Positions 1 to 6,806 of a DNA stretch of 10,711 nucleotides are shown here, one piece after another (the stretch's first letter is position 1; each line of letters starts with the position of its first letter). The stretch spans positions 1 through 10,711 of the forward strand of contig CAMPKM010000066.1 of the NCBI GenBank assembly GCA_946887155.1, in the 5' to 3' direction. Under the pieces are notes generated by a model, which was not told the origin of the DNA, did no database searches, and saw nothing but the letters and a program-made list of their open reading frames with translations. Both the position numbers and the translations under genes were made by a program. The stretch is from an uncultured Gemmatimonadota bacterium (GTDB lineage Bacteria > Gemmatimonadota > Gemmatimonadetes > Gemmatimonadales > Gemmatimonadaceae).

Positions 1-1197
1 CTCGGCAATGATCTGCCGAACCAGACGCCAACTTCCCGCGCCCATCGCCGTTCGCACCGCCATCTCCTCGTCCCGATCACTCGTGCGGGCAAGCACCAGC
101 GCGGCGGTATTCGCCGATGCAATCACGAGAAGCAGCAGAACCGCCGAGAGCAGGAGCAGAATGGGATTCCGCACGTCACCGAGCAGGTGGGTATGCACCG
201 GCGTCACATGCGCGTTCTGCGCCTTGTCGTTCGTCGTCGTGTACTGAAAGCGCTGGCCGAGCTCGCGCGCAATGCGCTGGACGTCGGCATCGACGAGAGC
301 TTGCGGCGTGGCCGCGAGTGTGCGGCCAACGACTGTGAGGTACCCCACGCTGTACATCGAACTGGCGGGGTCGATCTGCACCGGCCGCCACGCCTGGAAT
401 TCCGGGGTCGGGAAGTAGAAGCCCTTCGGCATTACGCCGACGATCGTGACCGGTGTTCCGCTGACGTGGATTTGCCGGCCGATGACGTCAGGATCGCCGC
501 CCAGGTCCGACTGCCACATGGCGTGGCTGATGACGATGACCGGCGGGGCACTCGGGCGGTCGTCCTCCGCAGTTATACCGGGGCCGAGTGCTGGTCGCAC
601 GCCGAGCACGTCGAACAGGGTCGGCGTGGTGACGACGTAGCGAAGGTGTTGAGCGCCCGTCGTCGATTGCGGGTCAACGACATATGGATCGTCATTGGTC
701 GAGAAGGCGGCGAGATCAGCAAAGATGCCCTTCCGCTCGCGCACGAATTCATACTCATTGCCGCCCCAGTCGACCGGGGACCAGAAGACATGTATGCGAC
801 TTTCGTTGGCGTAGGGGAGCGCCCGCAGGATGACCGCGTGTGCCACGCTCGCGAGAGCAACGGTGGCGCCGATGCCGAGTCCGACCGTGAGGACCGCGAT
901 TGCTGTGAACCCCGGATGACGCCGCATCTGGCGGAGTGCATAACGAGCGTCGGCCAGGAACTCGTGCACGCCTGACACGCCCCAGCCGTCCCGCGCGCGT
1001 TCCGATTCGGCAGCGACGCTCCCCAGGCTCACGTTCGCTTCGCGCTCTGCCTCTTCGGTCGATGCGCCTGTGGCGCGCAGTTCGGCAACGAGCATGGCGC
1101 GATGATGCGCGAACTCGTCCTGCAGGTCACGATCGGCGTCGTCGCGCCGGAATATGGCGCGGGCGCGGAAGGCGAGGTCGTTCAGGAGCCGCCACAT
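1..1197 (-). CDS. ADOP-type MacB-like ABC transporter permease, 3' end cut by the window
   Basis: Reading leftward from the ATG at 1197, the frame stays open for 399 codons to the window edge, so the C-terminal half is missing. Residues 1-60 form a charged helical prefix (DRDLQDEFAHHRAML, then an EEAEREA helix) matching the permease prefix domain 1 type. Residues 95-124 are the first membrane helix, with the HPGFT and GLGIGA signature. A MacB_PCD-like periplasmic domain fills about 125-335. The second helix (345-370) leads into the FtsX motif (ARTSDRDEEMAVRTAMGAG). Known for the family: ADOPs carry two MacB-type halves and usually have no adjacent ATPase; their substrates are largely unknown. 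The start is supported by AAGGA just upstream and by lying 7 bp after the PadR1 stop, so the two genes are very probably cotranscribed. The family call is firm; the transport role is unproven. Confidence 0.9.
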   Translation of the reverse strand, partial: MWRLLNDLAFRARAIFRRDDADRDLQDEFAHHRAMLVAELRATGASTEEAEREANVSLGSVAAESERARDGWGVSGVHEFLADARYALRQMRRHPGFTAIAVLTVGLGIGATVALASVAHAVILRALPYANESRIHVFWSPVDWGGNEYEFVRERKGIFADLAAFSTNDDPYVVDPQSTTGAQHLRYVVTTPTLFDVLGVRPALGPGITAEDDRPSAPPVIVISHAMWQSDLGGDPDVIGRQIHVSGTPVTIVGVMPKGFYFPTPEFQAWRPVQIDPASSMYSVGYLTVVGRTLAATPQALVDADVQRIARELGQRFQYTTTNDKAQNAHVTPVHTHLLGDVRNPILLLLSAVLLLLVIASANTAALVLARTSDRDEEMAVRTAMGAGSWRLVRQIIAE

Positions 1198-1204
1198 GAT
1201 TCCT

Positions 1205-1537
1205 TCACTCGGCTGACAGAATCAGGGCGACACCCCGGGAAAGTCGCTGCCAGTTGGCGGTTTCCTCGGCGAGCCGGCGCGACCCAGCCACCGTCAGCGA
1301 GTAGTAGCGAGCGCGTTGGCCTTTGTCGGTGGTCTTCCACGCCGACCGGATCCACCCCTGACGCGTGAGGCGGTGCAGCGAGGCATACAGCGCGCCCGGC
1401 TGGATTCGAATGGCCTCCTTCGACCGCTGCTCGACGTGCTTGGCGATCCCCCAGCCGTGCATCGGTTGGATGGCCAGCAGCTTGAGGATCAGCATGTCGG
1501 CGGTGCCGCGAATGATGTCGGCGGATTCCGTGCCCAT
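1205..1537 (-). CDS. PadR family transcriptional regulator (PadR1)
   Basis: This 110-residue protein has the PadR winged-helix signature: GTADMLILKLLA (11-22), PMHGWGIAKHV (25-35), a recognition helix around IQPGALYASLHRLTRQGWI (45-63), and a wing ending in RARYYSLTVAGSRRL (75-89). It would bind an operator as a dimer and repress its own operon, as is usual for PadR proteins; the effector is unknown. The frame is open far upstream, but the ATG at 1537 is chosen because GGGAG precedes it and the domain begins right after it. It is followed 7 bp later by the ADOP at 1-1197, the standard PadR-permease pairing. Its C terminus is short, as in the small PadR subfamily that lacks the long dimerisation domain. 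Confidence 0.93.
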   Translation of the reverse strand: MGTESADIIRGTADMLILKLLAIQPMHGWGIAKHVEQRSKEAIRIQPGALYASLHRLTRQGWIRSAWKTTDKGQRARYYSLTVAGSRRLAEETANWQRLSRGVALILSAE

Positions 1538-1723
1538 CGATTCTCCCGTCGTGTCAGGCGCAATACTCTCACTAACTGAGAGCTTTCGCCAGTCAGACAC
1601 GGAATACGTCGGGACCGTTGCTTCCGCCGGAGAGCGGCCTCGCTGATTGATTGAGTAAGACCTCCTTGCGGGGTCGCATTCGGGCAAGCATACTATCACT
1701 GCTACTTTGACGGTGGGAGAGCG
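1538..1723. promoter_or_regulatory. Divergent promoter and operator region between two padR genes
   Basis: These 186 bp separate the starts of PadR1 (leftward) and PadR2 (rightward) and must hold both promoters. A perfect inverted repeat CTCTCA-CTAAC-TGAGAG lies at 1566-1582. It is flanked by an outer pair GTGTC (1551-1555) and GACAC (1596-1600), giving a larger imperfect palindrome. The word ATACTCTCACT at 1563-1573 recurs with one mismatch as ATACTATCACT at 1690-1700, just upstream of PadR2. TACTAT at 1691-1696 could be the -10 of the PadR2 promoter, although no convincing -35 sits at a normal distance. Ribosome binding sites are GGGAG before PadR1 and GGGAG (1714-1718) before PadR2. That PadR binds these repeats is inference. 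Confidence 0.55.
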
Positions 1724-2050
1724 GTGAGTCGACTGGCACTCGGTGAATTCGAGCATCACGTGATGCTGGCCCTGCAGCGACTGGGAGGCCGCGCGCACGG
1801 TGCGCCGGTAGTCAATGAACTCGAGGCCGCCACGGGCAAGTCGGTGTCGCCGGCCTCTGTCTTCATCGCCCTCCGCCGCCTCGAGCAACGCGGCCTCACG
1901 AAGTCGAAGAAGCATGAACCACGACCGGGAGAAGGCGGCCGTGGAAAACGGGTGTTCGAACTCACCGCCGCCGGCCAGGCCAGGCTCCGTGACGCGCGCC
2001 GCACGCTGGAGAAATTGTGGAGCCCGGGAAAGCCGGCCGAAGTCCGATGA
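1724..2050 (+). CDS. PadR family transcriptional regulator (PadR2)
   Basis: This 108-residue protein starts with GTG, preceded by GGGAG at a good distance. It carries a PadR-type winged helix: LGEFEHHVMLALQRLG (6-21), a turn with APVVNELEAATG, the recognition helix SVSPASVFIALRRLEQRGL (40-58), and a basic wing (GEGGRGKRVFELTAAGQARL). Its sequence differs clearly from PadR1, so the two are not a recent duplication. The stop overlaps the start of the downstream permease (ATGA), so the permease is probably translationally coupled to it. It is a likely autorepressor of the PadR2-ADOP operon, by analogy with other PadR-permease pairs; its ligand is unknown. Confidence 0.92.
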   Translation: MSRLALGEFEHHVMLALQRLGGRAHGAPVVNELEAATGKSVSPASVFIALRRLEQRGLTKSKKHEPRPGEGGRGKRVFELTAAGQARLRDARRTLEKLWSPGKPAEVR

Positions 2051-4716
2051 CCGCAGGTCCGCCGCGACTCGCCGAACGCCTGCTCGGTCGCATCCTGCCC
2101 GCCGACGTGCGCGACGAAGCGCTCGAAGACCTGGCCGAGCTTCATCGCACTCGCCTGGCCGCGTTGGGGGCGGGAAATGCGAACCGGTGGTACTGGTGGC
2201 AGCTCCCTCGCTTCGCATTCCGCATCAGGATGGCCATCGTCGTTGGCGGGTCGCTCGCGTTACCCGGCCCGCGCCTTCCGATGGATCCCCCAGGAGACAA
2301 AGCCATGAACCAGGTGCTGTCCGACCTTCGCCACGCCGCTCGTTCACTGCGTCGCTCCCCGGGTTTCACGGTCATCGCTGTGCTGACACTGGCGTTAGGC
2401 ATCGGCGCCACCGCCTCGATCGCGAGCGTCGTCCGATCCGTGCTCCTCCGGCCGCTGCCGTTCCCGGAGCCGGACAGGCTGGTGCAGCTCCAGGAGACGC
2501 GCGTCGAGCGCGACATGCTCGACATTTCGTTCACCTACGCCAACTTCTTCGACGTCGTCGACATGAACCGGACGTTCGACGCCGTCGGCGCGATCCGGTT
2601 CGCGTCACGCAACATGGGCGGCGAGGGTGAACCGGCACGGCTCACCGTGGCCTCCGCGACCGTCGGATTCTTTCGCGCGCTCAATGTCCGGCCAGTGGCC
2701 GGACGAACGTTCATAGACGGCGAAGATCGCACCGGCAATGACCCGCGCATCGCAGTCCTGAGCCACGGATTCTGGAACTCCCGGTTCGGCGCCGACTCCA
2801 CAGTCGTCGGGCGCACCATTCAGCTCGACAATGAATCGTACGAAGTCGTTGGCATCCTCCCGCCAGGCACGCCCTGGCTGGACGCGGCCGAAGTCTTCGT
2901 TCCGTTCGTCAGGCCGGCGGAGCTCGACCGCGACAGCTGGGAGTTGCCGGTCATTGCCCGCCTGAAGCCGGGTGTCTCGATGGCACAGGCGCAGGCCGAC
3001 CTCGATCGCATCGCCGCGCAACTCTCCACGACCTATCCCGAAGCGAAAGGGATGGGTATCGCCATCGATCCGAGCGAAAGCTGGATGGCAGACGACGCAG
3101 TGCGCCGGGCCCTCTGGGTGCTCGCCGGATCCGTCGCGTTTCTCCTGCTCATCGCCTGCGTCAACCTCGCCAACATGCTGCTGGCCCGGTCCACCACGCG
3201 CGCCCGCGAGCGGGCGCTGCGGTCGGCGTTAGGCGCCTCGCGCGGACGCGTGATGCAGCTGGCGCTCAGTGAATCCGGATTGCTCGGCCTTGTCGGCGGC
3301 GCGCTCGGCCTGTTCCTCGCGTTCGGCGTGGTCCGGCTGCTCCGCACCTACAACCCCGGTGACATCCCGCGCCTTGCCGAGGCCACCGTCGATGGCTGGA
3401 TCGTGGCGCTGACGATTGGCGCCGCGCTGATCACCAGTGTCGTCACGGGGCTCGTGCCCGTGCTGCGGATGCCGTTCGACGACATGGTCACCGCGCTCCG
3501 TGAAGGAGAGCGGAACGTCGGCCATCGGCGTGGCGGACGTGTCCGGAATGCCCTCGTGACCGCCGAGGTGGCGCTGTCTCTGGTGCTGCTCGTGGGCGCG
3601 GGGTTGCTCATCCGCAGCTTCGACCGCGTCCTGTCCGTCGATCGTGGGTTCCAGACCGCGAACCGTCTCATGTTCACCGTGGGCTTCCCGAATTCACGAA
3701 ACGCCGCGGACCGGAACCGGAGCGCACAACTCCTCACCGACTACCTGACCCAGATCCGCGCCATGCCGCAGGTCTCGTCGGCGTCGGTCGTGCACATGCG
3801 ACCGATGAATGGTACGGGAACCGGAATGGGCTTTGGCGCCGTCGACCGGCCCGAGGCAACGGGCAAGGAGATTCCGTGGGCAGGGTGGCGCATCGTCGCC
3901 AACGACTACTTCAAGACGTTAGGCCTGTCGATCGTCGCTGGCCGCGATTTTCCCGCACAGGATCGGATTGGCGAGCCCTGGCGGGTGATCATCAGCAATC
4001 GCATCGCGCAGTTGCTATGGCCCGGCGAAAACGCCATCGGGCGACAGCTGGTCTTGTGGAAGGGGCAGGGACAATCGACGGGCGAGGTCATCGGCGTCGT
4101 GAGCGACATGCGTGACTGGAGCCTGACCGACGATCCGTCGTATTCTGTCTACCTGCCGACGTACGGCACAAATATGTCGCCGGCGAATTACGTCGTGCAC
4201 TCGTCACTGCCGACGGCGACGTTGCTGCCACTGCTGCGGTCGCGACTCGGCGAGGTCGATCGTGCGCTCCCGATCTCGGATGTTGCGACACTCGACGAAG
4301 TCGTCGGCGCCTCGGTCGCGTCGCGTCGGTTTACGATGCTGCTGCTCGCCGCGCTGGCCGCGGTGGCGCTGGTGATGGCGCTGGCCGGCGTGTACGGCGT
4401 GTTGTCGTACGCCGTCTCGCAGCGACGATCGGAAGTCGGCGTGCGCATGGCGCTCGGCGCCAGCCGCCGCAACGTGCTGCGCCTCATCGTTATGCAGGGC
4501 ATGAGGCCCGTGGTGATCGGTGTCGTGTTGGGAACCGCTGGTGCGCTATGGCTCTCGCGCGCCATGTCGACGCTGCTCTTCAACATGACGGCCGCCGATT
4601 GGCCGACGTACGCCGCGGTTGCACTGCTTCTGGCGAGTGCGGCCGCGCTGGCGTGTTACGTCCCCGCGCGGTCCGCGTTGCGGGTGGACGTCACCGCCAC
4701 CTTGCGGGAGGAATAG
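2047..4716 (+). CDS. ADOP-type MacB-like ABC transporter permease, complete, with N-terminal prefix domain
   Basis: This is an 889-residue complete ADOP. Residues 1-60 (RLAERLLGRILPADVRDE, then a WYWWQLPRFAF segment) fit the permease prefix domain 2 type. The first membrane helix with SPGFTVIAVLTLALGIGA lies near 105-135. A MacB_PCD-like domain spans about 140-350. The first FtsX unit (ACVNLANMLLARSTTRARERALRSALGAS) starts near 360. The second half starts with a helix near 496-525, then a second periplasmic domain, and the terminal FtsX unit (GVYGVLSYAVSQRRSEVGVRMALGAS) near 762-882. Known for the family: it resembles MacB permeases but has no fused or neighbouring ATPase. An in-frame ATG at 2017 exists, but the start at 2047 is preferred because it overlaps the PadR2 stop (ATGA). 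A second good start occurs at 2305. Three CGTTAGGC words lie in this gene. Confidence 0.94.
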   Translation: MTAGPPRLAERLLGRILPADVRDEALEDLAELHRTRLAALGAGNANRWYWWQLPRFAFRIRMAIVVGGSLALPGPRLPMDPPGDKAMNQVLSDLRHAARSLRRSPGFTVIAVLTLALGIGATASIASVVRSVLLRPLPFPEPDRLVQLQETRVERDMLDISFTYANFFDVVDMNRTFDAVGAIRFASRNMGGEGEPARLTVASATVGFFRALNVRPVAGRTFIDGEDRTGNDPRIAVLSHGFWNSRFGADSTVVGRTIQLDNESYEVVGILPPGTPWLDAAEVFVPFVRPAELDRDSWELPVIARLKPGVSMAQAQADLDRIAAQLSTTYPEAKGMGIAIDPSESWMADDAVRRALWVLAGSVAFLLLIACVNLANMLLARSTTRARERALRSALGASRGRVMQLALSESGLLGLVGGALGLFLAFGVVRLLRTYNPGDIPRLAEATVDGWIVALTIGAALITSVVTGLVPVLRMPFDDMVTALREGERNVGHRRGGRVRNALVTAEVALSLVLLVGAGLLIRSFDRVLSVDRGFQTANRLMFTVGFPNSRNAADRNRSAQLLTDYLTQIRAMPQVSSASVVHMRPMNGTGTGMGFGAVDRPEATGKEIPWAGWRIVANDYFKTLGLSIVAGRDFPAQDRIGEPWRVIISNRIAQLLWPGENAIGRQLVLWKGQGQSTGEVIGVVSDMRDWSLTDDPSYSVYLPTYGTNMSPANYVVHSSLPTATLLPLLRSRLGEVDRALPISDVATLDEVVGASVASRRFTMLLLAALAAVALVMALAGVYGVLSYAVSQRRSEVGVRMALGASRRNVLRLIVMQGMRPVVIGVVLGTAGALWLSRAMSTLLFNMTAADWPTYAAVALLLASAAALACYVPARSALRVDVTATLREE
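2292..2307 (+). promoter_or_regulatory. Strong internal ribosome binding site and in-frame ATG within the ADOP gene
   Basis: AGGAG at 2292-2296 stands 8 nt before an in-frame ATG at 2305, an ideal initiation site. The protein from here begins MNQVLSDLRHAARSLRRSPG, which is how prefix-less ADOP/MacB-like permeases typically begin. It would give an 803-residue form without the prefix domain. The annotated start at 2047 has no comparable Shine-Dalgarno and relies on the ATGA overlap. Use of the internal site is inference. Confidence 0.5.
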
Positions 4717-4723
4717 ACGTGCT

Positions 4724-5239
4724 CTAAGCGCCAGAGGCTCGACCAGCCGAAGCCGCAAGATCCAGGTAGAACGATTTCTGCGCCGGGTAGTAATCGTTCC
4801 AGACCGGCATGGGTTTATCGAGACGTGAGGCGACCAGATTGTCGAGGTAGTATTCCCAGCCAGGCCCCACGTCCCCGACGTTCGCCTTGTCGTCGAGATG
4901 ATGTGTGAAACGCAGCTCAGTGACGCCGTTTGTCTCGCTGAGATGCGCCTCCAACCGCCAGGCATAGTTGCCCAGTGTGCGCACAGCCAGGTGGACAGGA
5001 GGCTCACACGCCTCGATCAGCATTTCCGATTCCGGACCGTCGCCTTCGAACGCCATCTTGTAACGAATGGTGCGGCCCGGGCCGGGCTTTCCACTCCACG
5101 CGCCCCACCACCGCGCCGTGCGTTCGGACTCCGTGATGCTGGCCCACACGTCCTCGATAGGCGCATGGAACGTCCTGACAAGCACCAGGTCGAGACCGTC
5201 GGCGGTTGGAATCAGTCGTCCGTCGGGAACAGGCGTCAT
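4724..5239 (-). CDS. SRPBCC / AHSA1-type (START-like fold) protein
   Basis: This 171-residue protein matches the AHSA1-like branch of the SRPBCC superfamily. It has an opening strand LVLVRTFHAPIEDVWASITE (18-37), the TARWWGAWSG motif (41-50), a central basic strand pair, a VTELRFTHHLDD strand (106-117), and a C-terminal helix from GWEYYLDNLVASRLD (127-141). Such proteins form a helix-grip cavity for hydrophobic ligands; the ligand here is unknown. It is the second gene of an ArsR-led operon: its ATG overlaps the ArsR TGA (ATGA) and has no Shine-Dalgarno, so translation is probably coupled. ArsR-SRPBCC pairs are common in bacteria. The 3' end faces the ADOP stop with only 7 bp between. Confidence 0.9.
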   Translation of the reverse strand: MTPVPDGRLIPTADGLDLVLVRTFHAPIEDVWASITESERTARWWGAWSGKPGPGRTIRYKMAFEGDGPESEMLIEACEPPVHLAVRTLGNYAWRLEAHLSETNGVTELRFTHHLDDKANVGDVGPGWEYYLDNLVASRLDKPMPVWNDYYPAQKSFYLDLAASAGRASGA

Positions 5240-5583
5240 GCGGATTTGTGGCGGAGAGTGGTGGAGGAGGTGCGCCGCTCTCGGCGCGTGCGATACACCT
5301 CGGTGGCAAGCGCATCCAGCGGAGCGGACCAGCGGTTGTGCAGCTCAGTCAACCATTTGACCAGCGGAACCAGGGGCGCGGTATCGAGCCGGTACCACCG
5401 CTCACGTCCCCGGACATCATCGACGACCAGTCCGCACTCGCGCAGAATCCTCAGATGCCGACTAATGGCTGGTCGACTGATGTCGAAGCGACCCGCGACT
5501 TCCCCGGCCGGCATTTCGCGGTCACGAAGCAACATGAGGATTTCCCGCCTGACAGGGTCTGACAATGCGACCGCGACGTCCAT
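5236..5583 (-). CDS. ArsR family winged-helix repressor
   Basis: This 115-residue protein has the ArsR/HTH_5 core: ALSDPVRREILMLLRD (6-21), a helix-turn-helix MPAGEVAGRFDISRPAISRHLRILREC (24-50), and a wing GRERWYRLDTAPLVPL (59-74). It has a single cysteine (C50) and no ELCVCDL-like metal site, so a metal sensor is unlikely. It belongs with the group that regulates a neighbouring SRPBCC gene. No Shine-Dalgarno precedes the ATG at 5583, and a later start would cut into the domain. With the promoter placed at 5592-5620 the transcript would begin within a few bases of the ATG, so the mRNA is likely leaderless. Autoregulation through the palindromes at 5588-5612 is inferred from their position. 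Confidence 0.92.
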   Translation of the reverse strand: MDVAVALSDPVRREILMLLRDREMPAGEVAGRFDISRPAISRHLRILRECGLVVDDVRGRERWYRLDTAPLVPLVKWLTELHNRWSAPLDALATEVYRTRRERRTSSTTLRHKSA

Positions 5584-5587
5584 ACGG

Positions 5588-5620
5588 ACAATATGTAACC
5601 ATATTGTTACATGTCGTCAA
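5588..5620 (-). promoter_or_regulatory. ArsR-SRPBCC promoter with interlocked palindromic operators
   Basis: On the leftward strand a -35 TTGACG (5615-5620) stands 17 nt from a weak -10 TACATA (5592-5597). Two perfect palindromes overlap here. One is ACAATATG-TAAC-CATATTGT at 5588-5607, with 8-bp arms. The other has ATGTAAC and GTTACAT arms around a 6-bp spacer at 5593-5612. Together they cover the spacer and -10, where a bound repressor would block RNA polymerase. The predicted start of transcription is about 2 nt before the ATG. The palindromes are seen directly; binding by the adjacent ArsR is inference. Confidence 0.7.
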
Positions 5621-5753
5621 GCGAAGCGTGCGGCCGTTGCAACTCTGATCGCAACGCCTTGAGGAATCAGTGCTCAGCCGCGCGCGCGCGGCTGTGAACG
5701 GTCGAGCCGTGTCACGCCCGAGCCTGACGTTGTTCTCGGGTGTATGACGCAGC
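5613..5753. other. Intergenic leader of the glycosyltransferase operon
   Basis: This segment separates the ArsR promoter from the glycosyltransferase start. It contains a short inverted repeat CGTTGC (5635-5640) with GCAACG (5651-5656) and the 20-bp CG palindrome at 5675-5694. I could not identify a convincing -35/-10 pair for the rightward operon. No clear Shine-Dalgarno precedes the ATG at 5754. An in-frame TGA at 5745 rules out a start further upstream. Confidence 0.4.
5675..5694. repeat. Perfect 20-bp palindrome with alternating CG core
   Basis: The left arm CAGCCGCGCG is followed without spacer by its exact reverse complement, giving perfect two-fold symmetry. The core from 5679 to 5690 is alternating C and G. 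It lies about 60 bp upstream of the glycosyltransferase ATG. It could be an operator or a Z-DNA-prone element. It is not a typical intrinsic terminator, as it has no loop spacer and no T tract. Its function is unknown. Confidence 0.6.
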
Positions 5754-6806
5754 ATGAGAATCGCACAGATCGCCCCGCTATATGAGAGTGTGCCGCCCAA
5801 GGCCTACGGCGGCACGGAACGTGTCGTCTCCTATCTGACTGAAGAGCTCGTCCGCGCCGGTCATGACGTAACACTTTTTGCCTCAGGTGATTCGATCACA
5901 TCGGCGGAGCTCGTCGCGGGCTCGCAACGGTCGCTCCGGCTCGACGAGAGCTGCATCGAACCGCTCGCCCATCACGTCCTGCTCGTCGAACGTGCCCACC
6001 AGCGCGCGAGCGAGTTCGACGTTATGCACTTCCATATCAACTACCTTCACTTTCCGCGCTCGCGTCTCTCCACCGTTCCTCACCTCACGACGCTGCACGG
6101 GCGACTCGACATCGCGGACCTGATTCCTCTGTACCAGGAGTTCGATGACATGCCTCTCGTGTCGATCTCCAATTCGCATCGCGAGCCACTGCCCCAGGCA
6201 AACTGGATGGCGACCGTGTATCACGGTTTGCCGGGCAATCTCCATCGGCTGGAGAGCCGGCGGGGGGACTACCTCGCGTTCCTTGGGCGTATCGCGCCTG
6301 AAAAGGGCGTCGATCGCGCCATCGAGATCGCGCTCGGAGCGGGGATGAAGATCAGGATCGCGGCCAAGATCGACCACGCGGAGTACTTCGAGCAGGTCGT
6401 TCAACCACTCCTGAATCATCCGCAGGTGGAATACCTCGGTGAAATCAATGAAACGGAGAAGCAGGGGTTTCTCGGCGGCGCCGCCGCCATGCTGTTTCCT
6501 GTCGACTGGCCGGAACCGTTCGGCCTGGTGATGATCGAAGCCATGGCGTGCGGAACGCCAACGATCGCCTTTCGTCGCGGATCGATTCCCGAGGTCATCG
6601 AGGATGGACAGACGGGCTTCATCGTCGACTCGATCGAAGAAGCGATTGCCGCAACCGGGCGAATTCCCGAACTCAGTCGCGAGCGTTGTCGTCAGGCATT
6701 CGACGAGCGCTTCACCGCGACGCGCATGGCCGAGCAGTACGTCGAGGTCTACGAACGGCTCGTCGCCCGGACCGTCCACACGGGAGCTGAGGAATGGCGC
6801 GCGTAA
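5754..6806 (+). CDS. GT4-type glycosyltransferase (GT-B fold)
   Basis: This 350-residue protein has the GT4 layout. The N-terminal Rossmann-like half opens with RIAQIAPLYESVPPKAYGGTERVV (2-25), carrying the YGGTE acceptor-side glycine loop. A LHGRLD segment is at 114-119. The C-terminal donor-binding half has FLGRIAPEKGVDRAI (176-190) and the E-x7-E motif EPFGLVMIE (E254, E262), followed by AMACGTP and a GSIPEVI segment. Known for the family: a retaining transferase using a nucleotide-sugar donor. The donor and acceptor cannot be read from the sequence. It overlaps the debranching-enzyme gene by 13 bp, so a shared role in alpha-glucan or oligosaccharide metabolism is likely. No clear Shine-Dalgarno is present. 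No signal peptide or membrane helix is apparent, so it is probably cytoplasmic. Confidence 0.92.
   Translation: MRIAQIAPLYESVPPKAYGGTERVVSYLTEELVRAGHDVTLFASGDSITSAELVAGSQRSLRLDESCIEPLAHHVLLVERAHQRASEFDVMHFHINYLHFPRSRLSTVPHLTTLHGRLDIADLIPLYQEFDDMPLVSISNSHREPLPQANWMATVYHGLPGNLHRLESRRGDYLAFLGRIAPEKGVDRAIEIALGAGMKIRIAAKIDHAEYFEQVVQPLLNHPQVEYLGEINETEKQGFLGGAAAMLFPVDWPEPFGLVMIEAMACGTPTIAFRRGSIPEVIEDGQTGFIVDSIEEAIAATGRIPELSRERCRQAFDERFTATRMAEQYVEVYERLVARTVHTGAEEWRA

Noticed and set aside
187..975. Long rightward open frame of 262 codons
   Set aside because: It lies opposite the leftward ADOP, whose protein sequence is clearly a known family. The rightward translation is Arg/Asp-rich and resembles nothing; long antisense frames are expected in GC-rich genes.
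1205..2218. PadR1 frame read as a 337-residue protein from an upstream ATG
   Set aside because: The extension would run through the divergent promoter and across PadR2. The PadR domain begins exactly at the ATG at 1537, which has its own GGGAG.
4898..5662. Rightward open frame across the SRPBCC and ArsR genes
   Set aside because: It runs antisense to two well-recognised genes and through the ArsR promoter palindromes.
5743..5753. Alternative ATG at 5743 for the glycosyltransferase
   Set aside because: It is out of frame with the GT4 sequence, and an in-frame TGA at 5745 blocks any upstream extension.
5883..6779. Leftward open frame of 298 codons opposite the glycosyltransferase
   Set aside because: The sense strand carries the intact GT4 motifs. 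The antisense product has no domain features and no plausible start signal.
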